This document shows, in pieces, positions 28,990-37,194 of a stretch of DNA of 37,194 bases (position 1 is its first letter; each line of letters begins with the position of its first letter). The notes beneath the pieces are model-generated. The model ran no database searches and was not told where the DNA came from. It worked only from the letters and a program-made list of their open reading frames with translations. Location: assembly GCA_019155205.2 (NCBI GenBank), contig JAHNZQ020003150.1:1585624-1622817 (forward strand), given 5' to 3'. Source of the DNA: Gracilaria vermiculophylla. Lineage: Eukaryota > Rhodophyta > Florideophyceae > Gracilariales > Gracilariaceae. Position numbers and translations under genes: made by a program.

Positions 28990-30530
28990 TGTTAAGCAAA
29001 ACGACCTTCCTGGCCCTTCTGTTTTTCTCCCGCGACATATTCTAGGGAGTGGTCGTCCGGGATCCTTCGGGGCGAATTTTTATAGTTTTGCGCCTTGGTG
29101 CGGCTGATCTTTGTGTAATACTATTGCTTGAAATGCACGACGTTTTCTGCCTCCGCAGTAGTACGCATGAGACCAAAACCGGATCTGCAATGGGGCTGGT
29201 TCCACTGGGCGTTATGTCGCGGCACTTCGTCTCAACGGGCTTCAACGATGTCATCGAATAATGCAAACATCTCCTCTTGGTTGATGTAACCCTCGAGAGG
29301 GATGCCAATGTCTAAGCTATAGATAGATATTTGCAAAAGCGCTGGGACGTTCCAAAGACGGTAATTGTCGTACGCGTTGGCAATGATGTAAGCCGCAGCA
29401 CGGACTGCTCACTCCTTGATGACGACGAGCTAGTACTCAAAACAGGGATATTTCACCATGGTGGAGCCCATATACGTCAAGACCAAGGGAAGTTTGACGA
29501 AATCCTCCCGGCATGCCTTGACAGGGCCCCACCAATCTTAAATCGGGACATACTACAACCTGCGATTACGCGGCGCGATTCGCTTGATCTCCGTTTTCTA
29601 ACCCCGAACAAAGAAGCTGTTTCAGAATCTCCAACACCGATCTTCGCTGATGAAATTCTGCAATAAGCGCGATCGACTCTGCGGGGAGAGGTACCAAAAT
29701 TCATCTCGGATGATAGGCCCCGTCCAGCACAAAGCCTCCTGGTGCACCCGCACGCGGCCCCACCAATCAAGGATTTCCAGATTGGGAAGGATAGCGCAGT
29801 ACCCGACTTGACCGGGCGTGCGGTAGAAAAAGACGTCAAAGGACAAGCAGTTCTCCATTGGGGTCTCTAAAGGTGCACGGAACTGCCAGCATTTAAGATC
29901 AAAGCACAATGGGTCTCTTCCAAGGACTGTCGGAGACGGCGGCTGATAGCATTTCAAGGTACTGCGAGGCTATTGAGCTGGTGCGAGGACATTGTGACCA
30001 CTCCGGTAATATCTTCAGGGAGGGCTTCCGAGTTGCCAATGTACGCGTGAATCAATGGCTCGTCGCGGACCGCGATGAGATGTAGCTATGGAGAGGTCCT
30101 GAGCAACTGGGTTCCTCACCAGGTCGCGGGTCGCCCGCCATGATGGAGTCGTAAGTTGGGCAGGGTTTTACCGGCGCCTGCCCGCGAGGCACGGCACCAA
30201 ATGGCTGGCATGGCATGGCCAAATTCCCGTGTCGGGCAGGTCCAAGGTCGGAGTATCTTCATGAGCTGTTATCGCATCTTAAAGTCCTACGTCAGGTGCT
30301 TCCACTTGAGGACGTGTGCGGCTGCAACGCGAGTTAAACACCGAGCGGAAGACGGTCGAACCCCTCATGGGGTGGCTTGGGGTGCGCTTGGTCATTTTGC
30401 GTTCTTGGGAACCGGTGACCGAAATATTCGGAGAATTAACGTAGGCAGGCGGTGTCAGCCGTTGAGACGGAACTTCTGAAGTCGGTGGATCGGGCGTGCT
30501 CTTATTGCCGCTCTCCGATATGGCTTACCC
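28990..30530 (-). pseudogene. Unidentified minus-strand protein, broken
   Basis: Several long minus-strand readings join across frameshifts. From the high end: EVPSQRLTPPAYVNSPN (Ser/Pro-rich, about 30475), LHLIAVRDEPLIHAYIGN (about 30080), FDLKCWQFRAPLETPMENC, FFYRTPGQVGYCAILPNL then EILDWWGRVRVHQEA (about 29740-29830), RAAAYIIANAYDNYRLWNVP (about 29370) and YINQEEMFALFDDIVEAR (about 29240). It has the composition of real protein (Trp, Tyr, hydrophobic runs) but several stops. I do not recognise it. It lies just upstream of the gag-like gene on the same strand, so it may be an extra ORF of that element or an older host gene. Confidence 0.35.
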
Positions 30531-31259
30531 TCGTCAAGGTGCGCACCTTGTCTTGAGTGGGGTGGGAGATAAAGTGCAAGGACCGCTGGGGAGGTTCTTT
30601 TTGGCTCTTTAACGTTTCACTGGATCCCAATTAGGCCGTACTGTGAGAAAGGCTAATGGCGTAGGCGCGACTCACGTCCGTTTGCACGGTGGGCTCCAAA
30701 GTAACAAACTCGGTCTGTGTCGCGCGATGTAGCATGCGCGCTGGATGGCCTCTTGGCACGCGCGAAGGACCCATGCGCGGTCCGCTGGCTGTAGTATGGA
30801 TGCCGGATGGCAGCTGCTTTGAACGGTTATCTTAGTATTTTCGATACTTATTTGTTTGGTTATTTGGACCCTTTCGGTCCAAGCGCTGCATTATTTAACG
30901 CGACGGCACTCCTGCCGCTCCCAGTAAGCCACACCAGACGGGATCTCGAGTCTTAACTTGCCGCCGACGCGGGTAACTCTTTCCATTGTAGGGAAGTTCA
31001 TCGTATATTATGGACGTCAACCGCCCTTGACGCCAAGAACCATTTTCTGGACTATTCTTTCCTTCGTTCTGGTTAGCCCTCGTACGTGATAAACCCCAAC
31101 GAAGTTCCGGTTTATCGCTCTTCGGAACACGCCCACCACCTACTCAGGGCGGCTCATCCAATACCCGCGCCCCCCAATACACTACCTGGCCGCGCCAAGA
31201 TAGCCCGATATATTACAGATACATCTCACTGAACTCACAGAAACTGGCTCACTCACAGG
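30531..31259. other. No gene seen; contains a short hairpin
   Basis: TTGGACC-CTTTC-GGTCCAA (30864-30882) is a perfect 7-bp stem with a 5-nt loop. The rest shows no convincing ORF on either strand. It could hold an LTR or promoter of the minus-strand element, but I found no second copy. Confidence 0.4.
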
Positions 31260-31261
31260 AT

Positions 31262-31692
31262 GTGCCAGATCACAGCTTTCTGCATTTGCATTTCCTCATG
31301 CTCCCGTTCCGACGGCTTGGCAGCCGAACGGAGCCCGGCCCGTGTGCCTCGCCCGAGAGAACCTCTTCCTTAGAACAACCTCAGGAGAGGAATGTTTCGA
31401 ACATTTTTCGTGGTACTTTCTTCTTTGCGACATTGCACCACATGCTTCAATCACAGGACTTGGGGGATCCCCAGTTTCTCCGTTTGTCTTTTCTCCTACA
31501 CCAGTTGCGACGGCGCAGCCCGGAGTGACGCCAGGATCGTGTGTCTCTTCTGAAGAAAGATCTGTCTCTCATCCACCTCGCGAGAGGAAGCTTCCGAACA
31601 TCCTTCGTGGTACATTCCTCTTTGGGGTATTGTACTACAGTCATATTGAGCGCAGAGCATATGTCAACCATTGTTATTGCATGAAAACCTAG
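31262..31692 (+). repeat. Diverged tandem duplication of about 197 bp with protein-level similarity
   Basis: Plus-strand readings in two frames share a pattern: PGPCASPERTSS...QERNVSNIFRGTFFF (N codon at 31400) and PGSCVSSEERSVS...RERKLPNILRGTFLF (N codon at 31597). The period of 197 bp is not a multiple of three, so the copies lie in different frames. At DNA level CGTGGTAC and neighbouring runs recur. The similarity of the peptides suggests a repeat-containing protein that decayed by frameshift. Family unknown. The first frame opens with GTG, so the start is not in view. Confidence 0.45.
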
Positions 31693-31734
31693 TCGTCCAT
31701 ACGTCACAGGTGTATCTGTTCTTTAGAAACAGTT

Positions 31735-32769
31735 TATGGAACTTGAAGATGTTCAAAACGCCTATAAGAGCATAAGCAGTCTAAAAATAAGAAAAGAAAC
31801 TTCAGAGGTGCTCTTAAACCAAACATATTTTGCATAATAAGAGAATAAATAGAAATCTTAATGCTTATCAAGCAACGATTGCGAAGGCAACCATTTCGAA
31901 AGACATATACATATTGTTCGTCATCGCCTGAACCTGAATAATGGAGACACGGAACTCTGGCTCTGAATGAATAAATGTTGCGTACAGCAAGAGCGAGTAC
32001 GTCTGCAGTTTGGCTCGGAAGGGATTCAAAAGTCTGGCGCAGGGTCCCGATGCAAGAGAGATGGCCAGAGGCATAAACAACGGGCAGCCTCATCTGCTGT
32101 TTACGGCTTTGTGAGTCACCTCCTGAAGCATAAGTGCGCTCTTTGTTGGCTGCTCTTGCCCAGGCTTGTGTCTGCGTACTGGCGTAAGAACTTGGATTTC
32201 ACACAGTGCGCAACCTAGTGCTATGAAGAGTTCGGCGCAACCTACGCGGTTACAACTTGAATTGCAATGCTTACAAGCGGAAAAACACTCCGAAGATGAT
32301 TGGAATCTTTCCATTAGGAGGTGGATCCGGTTCAAGAGCATTTCAAGGAATAGCACGGAATAACCTGTTGTAAGGCGGTGCCACCCGTCTCGAAAAGCGC
32401 CGAAAGGTGATTAGAAGCGGGTTCTCGGTATGGCTCCCGAGGAGGCAAATGTCCACAAAAACGGCGCACAGACAACAGTATGTCGGCATGAGCTGCAACA
32501 GCTGGAGCTACCCAAAAACGGATAACGAAAGGATAACGGAAAACGAAAATGAGGCGAGTCACGAGAGGGACTCGGCGGATATTGTCAAGGCCTGAAACAT
32601 CCCTATACAGGGTGGAGCCACGACAGTTGGAGACAATGGGCATAGAGTAGGACTGTAAGAGGCAGGCGAGACGGTTATGTGAGCCGTGTGCAACGGGATA
32701 CCTCTCCGGTTGGAGTATAGTAGCGCCAAAAACGAGAGCGTTCAGAGCCACTTTCTTGGAATAGAACAC
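31735..32769 (-). other. Possible decayed minus-strand gene
   Basis: Open minus-strand readings overlap in two or three frames: a 145-codon one (32332-32769) with a hydrophobic middle (LIFVFRYPFVIRFWVAPAVA), then ALGCALCEIQVLTPVRRH (about 32190), and AISLASGPCARLLNPFRAKL (about 32060). None begins with a supported ATG and frames switch repeatedly. No family recognised. I record it so the 1-kb stretch is not blank. Confidence 0.2.
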
Positions 32770-33078
32770 CCGTGTCGGGGAAGTTTACTGAGGTGCAGCG
32801 GTGGTTACCGCTGCTCTTTGTACGGTAATCGAACCAGAAAAATAACTAATAAAAATAGATAAATTCTAACTGATCATCTATCCACTACTGTGGTGCACCC
32901 GTGCTATACGTGTGTTGCCCGTTGCCACGGTACATTCGGCAAAGTCGTGCCCCACGTGCGTAGTCCGGTCCGTCCGCAGCAGCCCAGCAGCTACTCATAA
33001 ATTAGCATTAACCCGGAACATCCGGAACGACGATAAGGTGCCACCACAGTGCGTGGAACGTCACAGCTCATGTATGTA
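32770..33078. other. No gene seen; right margin of the GC-richer block
   Basis: Contains a small inverted repeat, AGCGGTGG-TTACCGCT (about 32799-32814), and no ORF. Composition changes sharply to AT-rich where the Tc1-family element begins at 33079. Confidence 0.35.
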
Positions 33079-34363
33079 AAGTCTGTTTCAATAGTATAGG
33101 ACACCTGGTATTTTGAAGCAAGTCATGGTTTTTAGTAATATAGTGCTACCAAACTCAGTTTTCAAAAAACTTCACGTTAAAAACCGTTTCAACATCATAG
33201 GACATTTCACTTTCAAATTTCATTTTGCCTTCTTCAGTAGTTGACTTTTGCATTTGTGTACTTAATAATACTAATTCAACGCTTCTGCTTCGCGTTTCTC
33301 TAACGTCCTATAGTATAAGTATTCATAGTTCTCGCGCTTTTTCCAATACTTTTGCTTTAATCAAAACCTATTCATAACGGCCTGAAATGGCCATGAAGCA
33401 TTCTAACGAGTACATCTTATTCATTTTCAAAGGGGTTTAAGTGAACTTAACGCGTATGTAACTGCGTGGCATTGCTTTATAGCAGACGAAGAAGGTTTTT
33501 CATCGCTATAGACTACTAAACGGCGGTGCTATCTTAGTGAAAACCCAGTTTACATTTTTGACCAGATATGTAAATTTTTATACAACGTTGTGTGAAAGCA
33601 TTAGCAAGCCTTTTTGAGTTTATAATGCTTACTGAAAAGGCTATATATGTACATGGTTTCATCGAAAGCCTAGTGAACCGCATAACATAAGCTCTATCAG
33701 AAGTTTTCTATGTTCACATTTTGTTTGATCTTTTTTGCATTTGATAGCAATATGTAAAACACTGTTATTCACCTTTATGAAAGTTACACCCAATTTAAAA
33801 TACAGTCTTTTCGCAGCTGTCTTTTTTTCAATGATCATCGCACACTGTGGCATTATGTTATGTTTATTTGCATCTTTCACAAGATATTTTGTTCAGTTTT
33901 ATGAACCGGAAGAATTTTGAAGCGTTTTTCATTTTCTTTTTATTCACTTTTTGTAAACGTATCGTTCTTATCATGGGTTTTTTAGTTCAAAAAACATTGC
34001 CAAGATAATACTTTTGCAAACAGTTATGCTTATTGCTGATGCTGAGCATTGTTAAGCTATCAATAAAACTTTATATTTATATTACAGTAAATATTTAAAG
34101 AAAATGGTATAAAAATGAGAAGAAAAGGTATACATCTAACGTACTTTTTGAAGTATTGTGTTATAAGCTTTTAATTTTGAAGATGTTGTGTCTTTCTGAG
34201 AAAAAAATACAACGTGTTGTGGAAATAATCACGCGCGAGTTCGAAATGTCCTATACTTTTGAAACGCGTTTTTGAGGGTTTTAAGAAAGTGGGGTGGCTA
34301 CAGTAGGCAGAAATCCATATTTTGGCGCGTTTTTGCACTGTCCTATACTTTTGAAACGCAAAG
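33079..34363 (-). mobile_element. Tc1-family element (copy F) with conserved ends and decayed interior
   Basis: A 1285-bp unit flanked by TA on both sides (33077-33078, 34364-34365), in the opposite orientation to copy A and nearly the same length (1290). All four end motifs are present: tips at 33081-33106 and 34336-34360, inner repeats at about 33185-33206 and 34244-34267. The end nearest 34363 matches copy A's left 120 bp closely (high-80s per cent by eye), and the other end roughly 70%. The interior has no recognisable catalytic motif. Only a short stretch after the inner repeat (CAGAAAGACACAACATCTTC) resembles the start of copy A's transposase. It is either a relic or a non-autonomous derivative. 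Confidence 0.85.
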
Positions 34364-34365
34364 TA

Positions 34366-35300
34366 TCCGCTACGCATTTTGAATCTGTCATCTCGAACTA
34401 CTTCTCAAGGAATGGTAAGATAGGGCCTCAAAAATACAGAATAGTACAACATCAATTTGTTTTCGTGCGAGAAAATGAAAACCCGTTTTGCACTGCAAGA
34501 ACCCCACAAACAGAACTTGATCGATTATTGTGCCAATAAATGGAATTGAAAAAGAAAACAGATAAAGATATATGCACGGACGAGAAAAAGTTCAATCGCA
34601 CTGTCATAGATTTTTACATTGTTCATGGGCGTGATACTCGCAAATAAAGCTGGGACTTTTGGAACAGACGGTCTAATAGTGGGTTCGCGACACGCTGGGC
34701 TGGTATTTCAGAAGGTGTCCTACCAAAATTTCATCGCTGTAGACGGCGAGAAATGCACAAAAATAACAAACAGTTGTATATATTTAATTTACAATTTTTG
34801 CATATTGTTGTACTCAAAAATTGCTTTAATGTTTAGCAAGATATTGCTCAAGTACACTCTGCATCTTTGAACAATCATCTTGTACAGTATTCACAAGTCT
34901 CTGCTCTTGAATGGCCGACGCGTTTGCCAGATTTGCACCCGATCGAAACTGTACGGGTAATGTCAGCAAGGATAGTTTATGCGCATGAAAGGCAACTGCA
35001 AGCAGTTCCGGTCATTAAAAATTTTAGATAACATTGCTGAAGCCAATTACAATTCTAACAGTGAAACGTTACACCAATTCGGTGCAGAAACGATGCATCA
35101 CCGTCACACAAAAAAAGTAAAGTAATCTTTCGGATAACTCAACGCAAAGGTTTGTTTTGAAGAGAACTTGTATTTATGAAACGGAGTTTTTGACTGTCGA
35201 ACCCGTTTTGCTTAACGTATTGCGCCAAAATTAAGCTTCAGACACAGAAATGTTTAAATGAAAAACATTCGGTGTCAGGCAAATTTCCTCTTTTGTGAGG
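34366..35300 (+). mobile_element. Tc1-type relic (copy E), 5'-truncated
   Basis: Transposase remnants on the plus strand: GAACTACTTCTCAAGGAA (about 34397), parallel to the REYLFQG-region codons of copy A; a stretch beginning MKTRFALQEPHKQNLIDYC (about 34477); ICTDEKKFN with the first catalytic Asp (about 34572); and EWPTRLPDLHPIETVR with the final Glu (about 34910-34960). ARIVYAHERQLQAV matches MVYGHGRQF. A worn inner end-repeat lies at about 35155-35200 (TTGAAG...TATGAAACGG). Everything before codon ~65 is missing at the junction with copy F. Stops throughout. The right limit is approximate. Confidence 0.72.
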
Positions 35301-35422
35301 GTTCAAACGCGGTACGGGCGAGCCATGTTATTTTGTTAGAGCTAGTTTTTCACGACTGATTTTTCACTTGCTCAAGCAGTTTTACAAGATATCGTGTTTT
35401 CTGGATTTTTGTTTCATCTAAT

Positions 35423-36025
35423 TTAATCTTCCCTTGAATCCCTGAGTTCTATATCGAAGGCACGTGAGAATCTGCGAAGCCTAGCCCGGCTATCATACGA
35501 ACCAACAATAACAGTAACAAGAACAGCTTGACGGAGAATGACTACGGCAATACCAGCCCTGGAGCAAGGTATGTTACGTCTAAAGCGACCTCTGAATAGA
35601 GTGCGGCTAAGATTGATGTTCTTTGCAATAGCTGCTTCTAAAGCTATTCGCATTACTTGACGGGAGACATGTGTGGGATGTCTGCACCGGATTATAATGG
35701 AAGAAGCCTCCATGTTTCTAGCGTTCACATTAGGATCTATGGAGCTATAGCGCACCTGATCGAAAGCAGCTCGTTCAGACTTATAATGCAAGTCGCGGCT
35801 CCAGTGAAGTTTGGGTAGGCTAGCGTCGACGGAGGCACGGCCTTCATTGAGATGATCCAGAGCGGTCCTGGAAAGCCGTTTGGAGCATCTAAGTGGACCA
35901 CAAGAAGCCAAGCGAAAAGGAAGCATGTAAGGTGACTCAAAATTCTCACTGAAAGCAATATATAGCTGAAATCCGTCCTCAAAAAGGCGTTGATTAATCA
36001 GTATATTTGCAATGGAGCGTTGCAT
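35423..36025 (-). CDS. Unidentified 200-residue open frame
   Basis: ATG-initiated (MQRSIANILINQRLFEDG), uninterrupted for 200 codons, ending ...IELRDSRED with TAA/TAG stops following. Rich in Arg and Ser, with LHWSRDLHYKSERAAFDQV in the middle and AGIAVVILRQAVLVTVIVGS as a hydrophobic stretch near the C-terminus. A TAA lies eight codons upstream of the ATG, and the bases before the ATG read as a pyrimidine tract plus CAG (CCCACTTCTTTTGCAG). That resembles a 3' splice site, so this could be the last exon of a spliced gene. An 81-codon frame overlaps it. No family recognised. It may also be a chance ORF. Confidence 0.3.
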   Translation of the reverse strand: MQRSIANILINQRLFEDGFQLYIAFSENFESPYMLPFRLASCGPLRCSKRLSRTALDHLNEGRASVDASLPKLHWSRDLHYKSERAAFDQVRYSSIDPNVNARNMEASSIIIRCRHPTHVSRQVMRIALEAAIAKNINLSRTLFRGRFRRNIPCSRAGIAVVILRQAVLVTVIVGSYDSRARLRRFSRAFDIELRDSRED

Positions 36026-37194
36026 TCTGCAAAAGAAGTGGGTGCAACCTTACTTGCGAAAAGCTTCTATTCTGTGAACACACAAATACGAAAAATTAAA
36101 CTCAAAATTAAGAAAAGAGTGCACTTGTTCTTTGGGTCTGTATATCTCTCGGATAGACCAGGTTTCACCAACATATAGACGGATTATGATACATTGTTAA
36201 GCAACGTCCATGTTGAGCAACATTTGATCTATAGAAAAAACGATACGTGACCAAGATATCTGCCTATCCAGTTTTTTGGACAGGCGTTCTAAATATGAAA
36301 ACAGGAAGTATTGGAGAACATGGACTGCCATCTGCAGCAGGAGGTGAGAGAGAAAGAACGGGCGAAAGTATGAAAAAGGGGGGCGAGGGGGTTTCGGAAA
36401 AATTCACCCTTGTACGACAGACCGTAATGTGGAAACGAGAATTGCGAGCGGGCGTTATGAATGACACGTGCAGGGCGGCATGGGCCTTTTTGCCCCTGGG
36501 ACTCCACAGGTGCCCCACAAGTGAACATTCCGGGCGCAGCGGGGTAGCACCATCATTTGTGGCATGGTGCCCTTCAAATCAAGCGAAGGCGCACGCGTGA
36601 ACAATCGCTTCCCGGATTCACTTACGTGGCGCGCATCATGCATCTCCGCCGTTGCACCAGTGTCGGAACGGCAGACCATGTATTCGTTAAAGAGAAAACG
36701 AGATGATACTAGAATTACAGTATACATGCCGCATCAAAGTTTCACTATAATGTGCACTAAAACTATTTCTGATATTGTGTTTCATGAAAACTATTTTTTT
36801 TGAATGTAACATTTACATTGCTTCCGAGCATATTCCATGCCTTACACCAGCTGTGCATACTTTTATGTATTTATTCCCGTTTCTTGGCCTCACACCCATT
36901 TGTTATCGTTTTAAACAAAAGATTTGAGTTCTAGCATTGGAAAAATACATATCAATAATGTTACCATGTGCTACTATTCTGTTTTTTTGTTAGAGTTTAG
37001 AAGAATTCTCAAATGTATTTTAACGTTACAGCTCAAAATTTCGAATGCCAGTTTCAAGGCAATACCATTTTTGACTTCACCGATTTTGAGAGAACAAATC
37101 CATGCCGCCAAATTCAAAGGATACGAAAGCAAAAGCTTCCAAATGCAGTGGCAAAACCTCTTGTGCAACGTGTTCTGTACCCTTCTACACAATT
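36026..37194. other. No gene supported
   Basis: AT-rich, with a distinct GC-rich patch at about 36330-36680. Overlapping frames are open on both strands within the patch (plus 36247-36600, minus 36264-36727), the pattern expected from composition rather than from a gene. No repeats or element ends recognised. Confidence 0.4.

Noticed and set aside
30864..30882. Hairpin as a bacterial-type terminator
   Set aside because: No T-run follows and the context is eukaryotic. Listed only as an inverted repeat.
34294..34539. 81-codon plus-strand ORF starting MATVGRNPYFGAFL
   Set aside because: Antisense of the conserved Tc1 end of copy F running into copy E. A junction artefact.
36247..36727. Overlapping ORFs on both strands of the GC-rich patch
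   Set aside because: Up to four frames are open at once, as expected from composition. No frame is favoured.
1..37194. CRISPR array, phage or bacterial defence system
   Set aside because: No regularly spaced short direct repeats and no bacterial gene organisation. All repeats seen are transposon ends or LTRs.

Overview
This window looks like a transposon-rich region of a eukaryotic nuclear genome. I see no bacterial operon, no Shine-Dalgarno/ORF pattern, no rRNA and no complete tRNA gene. It holds Ty1/copia-like, Ty3/gypsy-like, PIF/Harbinger-like and Tc1/mariner-like elements, a SANT/Myb-like (DUF6818-type) gene and an intron-free secreted-protein gene with a TATA box. That mix fits a small-genome alga (a red alga is my best guess) or an oomycete-like protist. 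The organism call is inference only.

Layout. (1) 0.66-6.2 kb: one decayed copia-type element on the minus strand, with gag/protease, integrase, RT, RNase H and a putative 3' LTR in order. It is split by an almost intact Tc1 element (2250-3539), and removing that Tc1 restores the RT reading frame. (2) 6.2-9.7 kb: two head-to-tail Tc1 relics, a DDE-transposase C-terminal fragment and a Harbinger-type transposase pseudogene. (3) 10.7-11.9 kb: a frameshifted SANT/DUF6818-type gene on the minus strand. (4) 13.0-14.7 kb: the only region that looks like live host genes, a 91-codon ORF and a 248-codon secreted protein, each with a TATA-like box about 105-120 bp before its ATG. (5) 15.7-16.2 kb: a 100-N assembly gap beside a miniature LTR element that appears to be tandem. 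(6) 16.5-19.6 kb: a two-gene Harbinger-type element with convergent ORFs. (7) 19.6-21.8 kb: AT-rich sequence and another Tc1 relic. (8) about 21.9-33.0 kb: a GC-richer block holding a large unknown plus-strand pseudogene interrupted by a complete 311-bp TRIM element with its target duplication, a gypsy-type gag/integrase relic on the minus strand, and further unidentified minus-strand coding remnants. (9) 33.1-35.3 kb: a minus-strand Tc1-family element with well-kept ends and an unrecognisable interior, abutting a further Tc1 relic. (10) 35.3-37.2 kb: one unidentified 200-codon ORF and AT-rich sequence.

The most notable items are the two miniature LTR elements. One has 80-bp LTRs, a primer-binding site for a cleaved initiator-Met tRNA placed directly after the LTR, and a perfect 5-bp target duplication. 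Both carry a tRNA T-arm-like hairpin just after the primer-binding site. The nested insertions also allow two independent empty-site reconstructions. Almost all coding sequence outside 13.1-14.5 kb is broken by stops or frameshifts.
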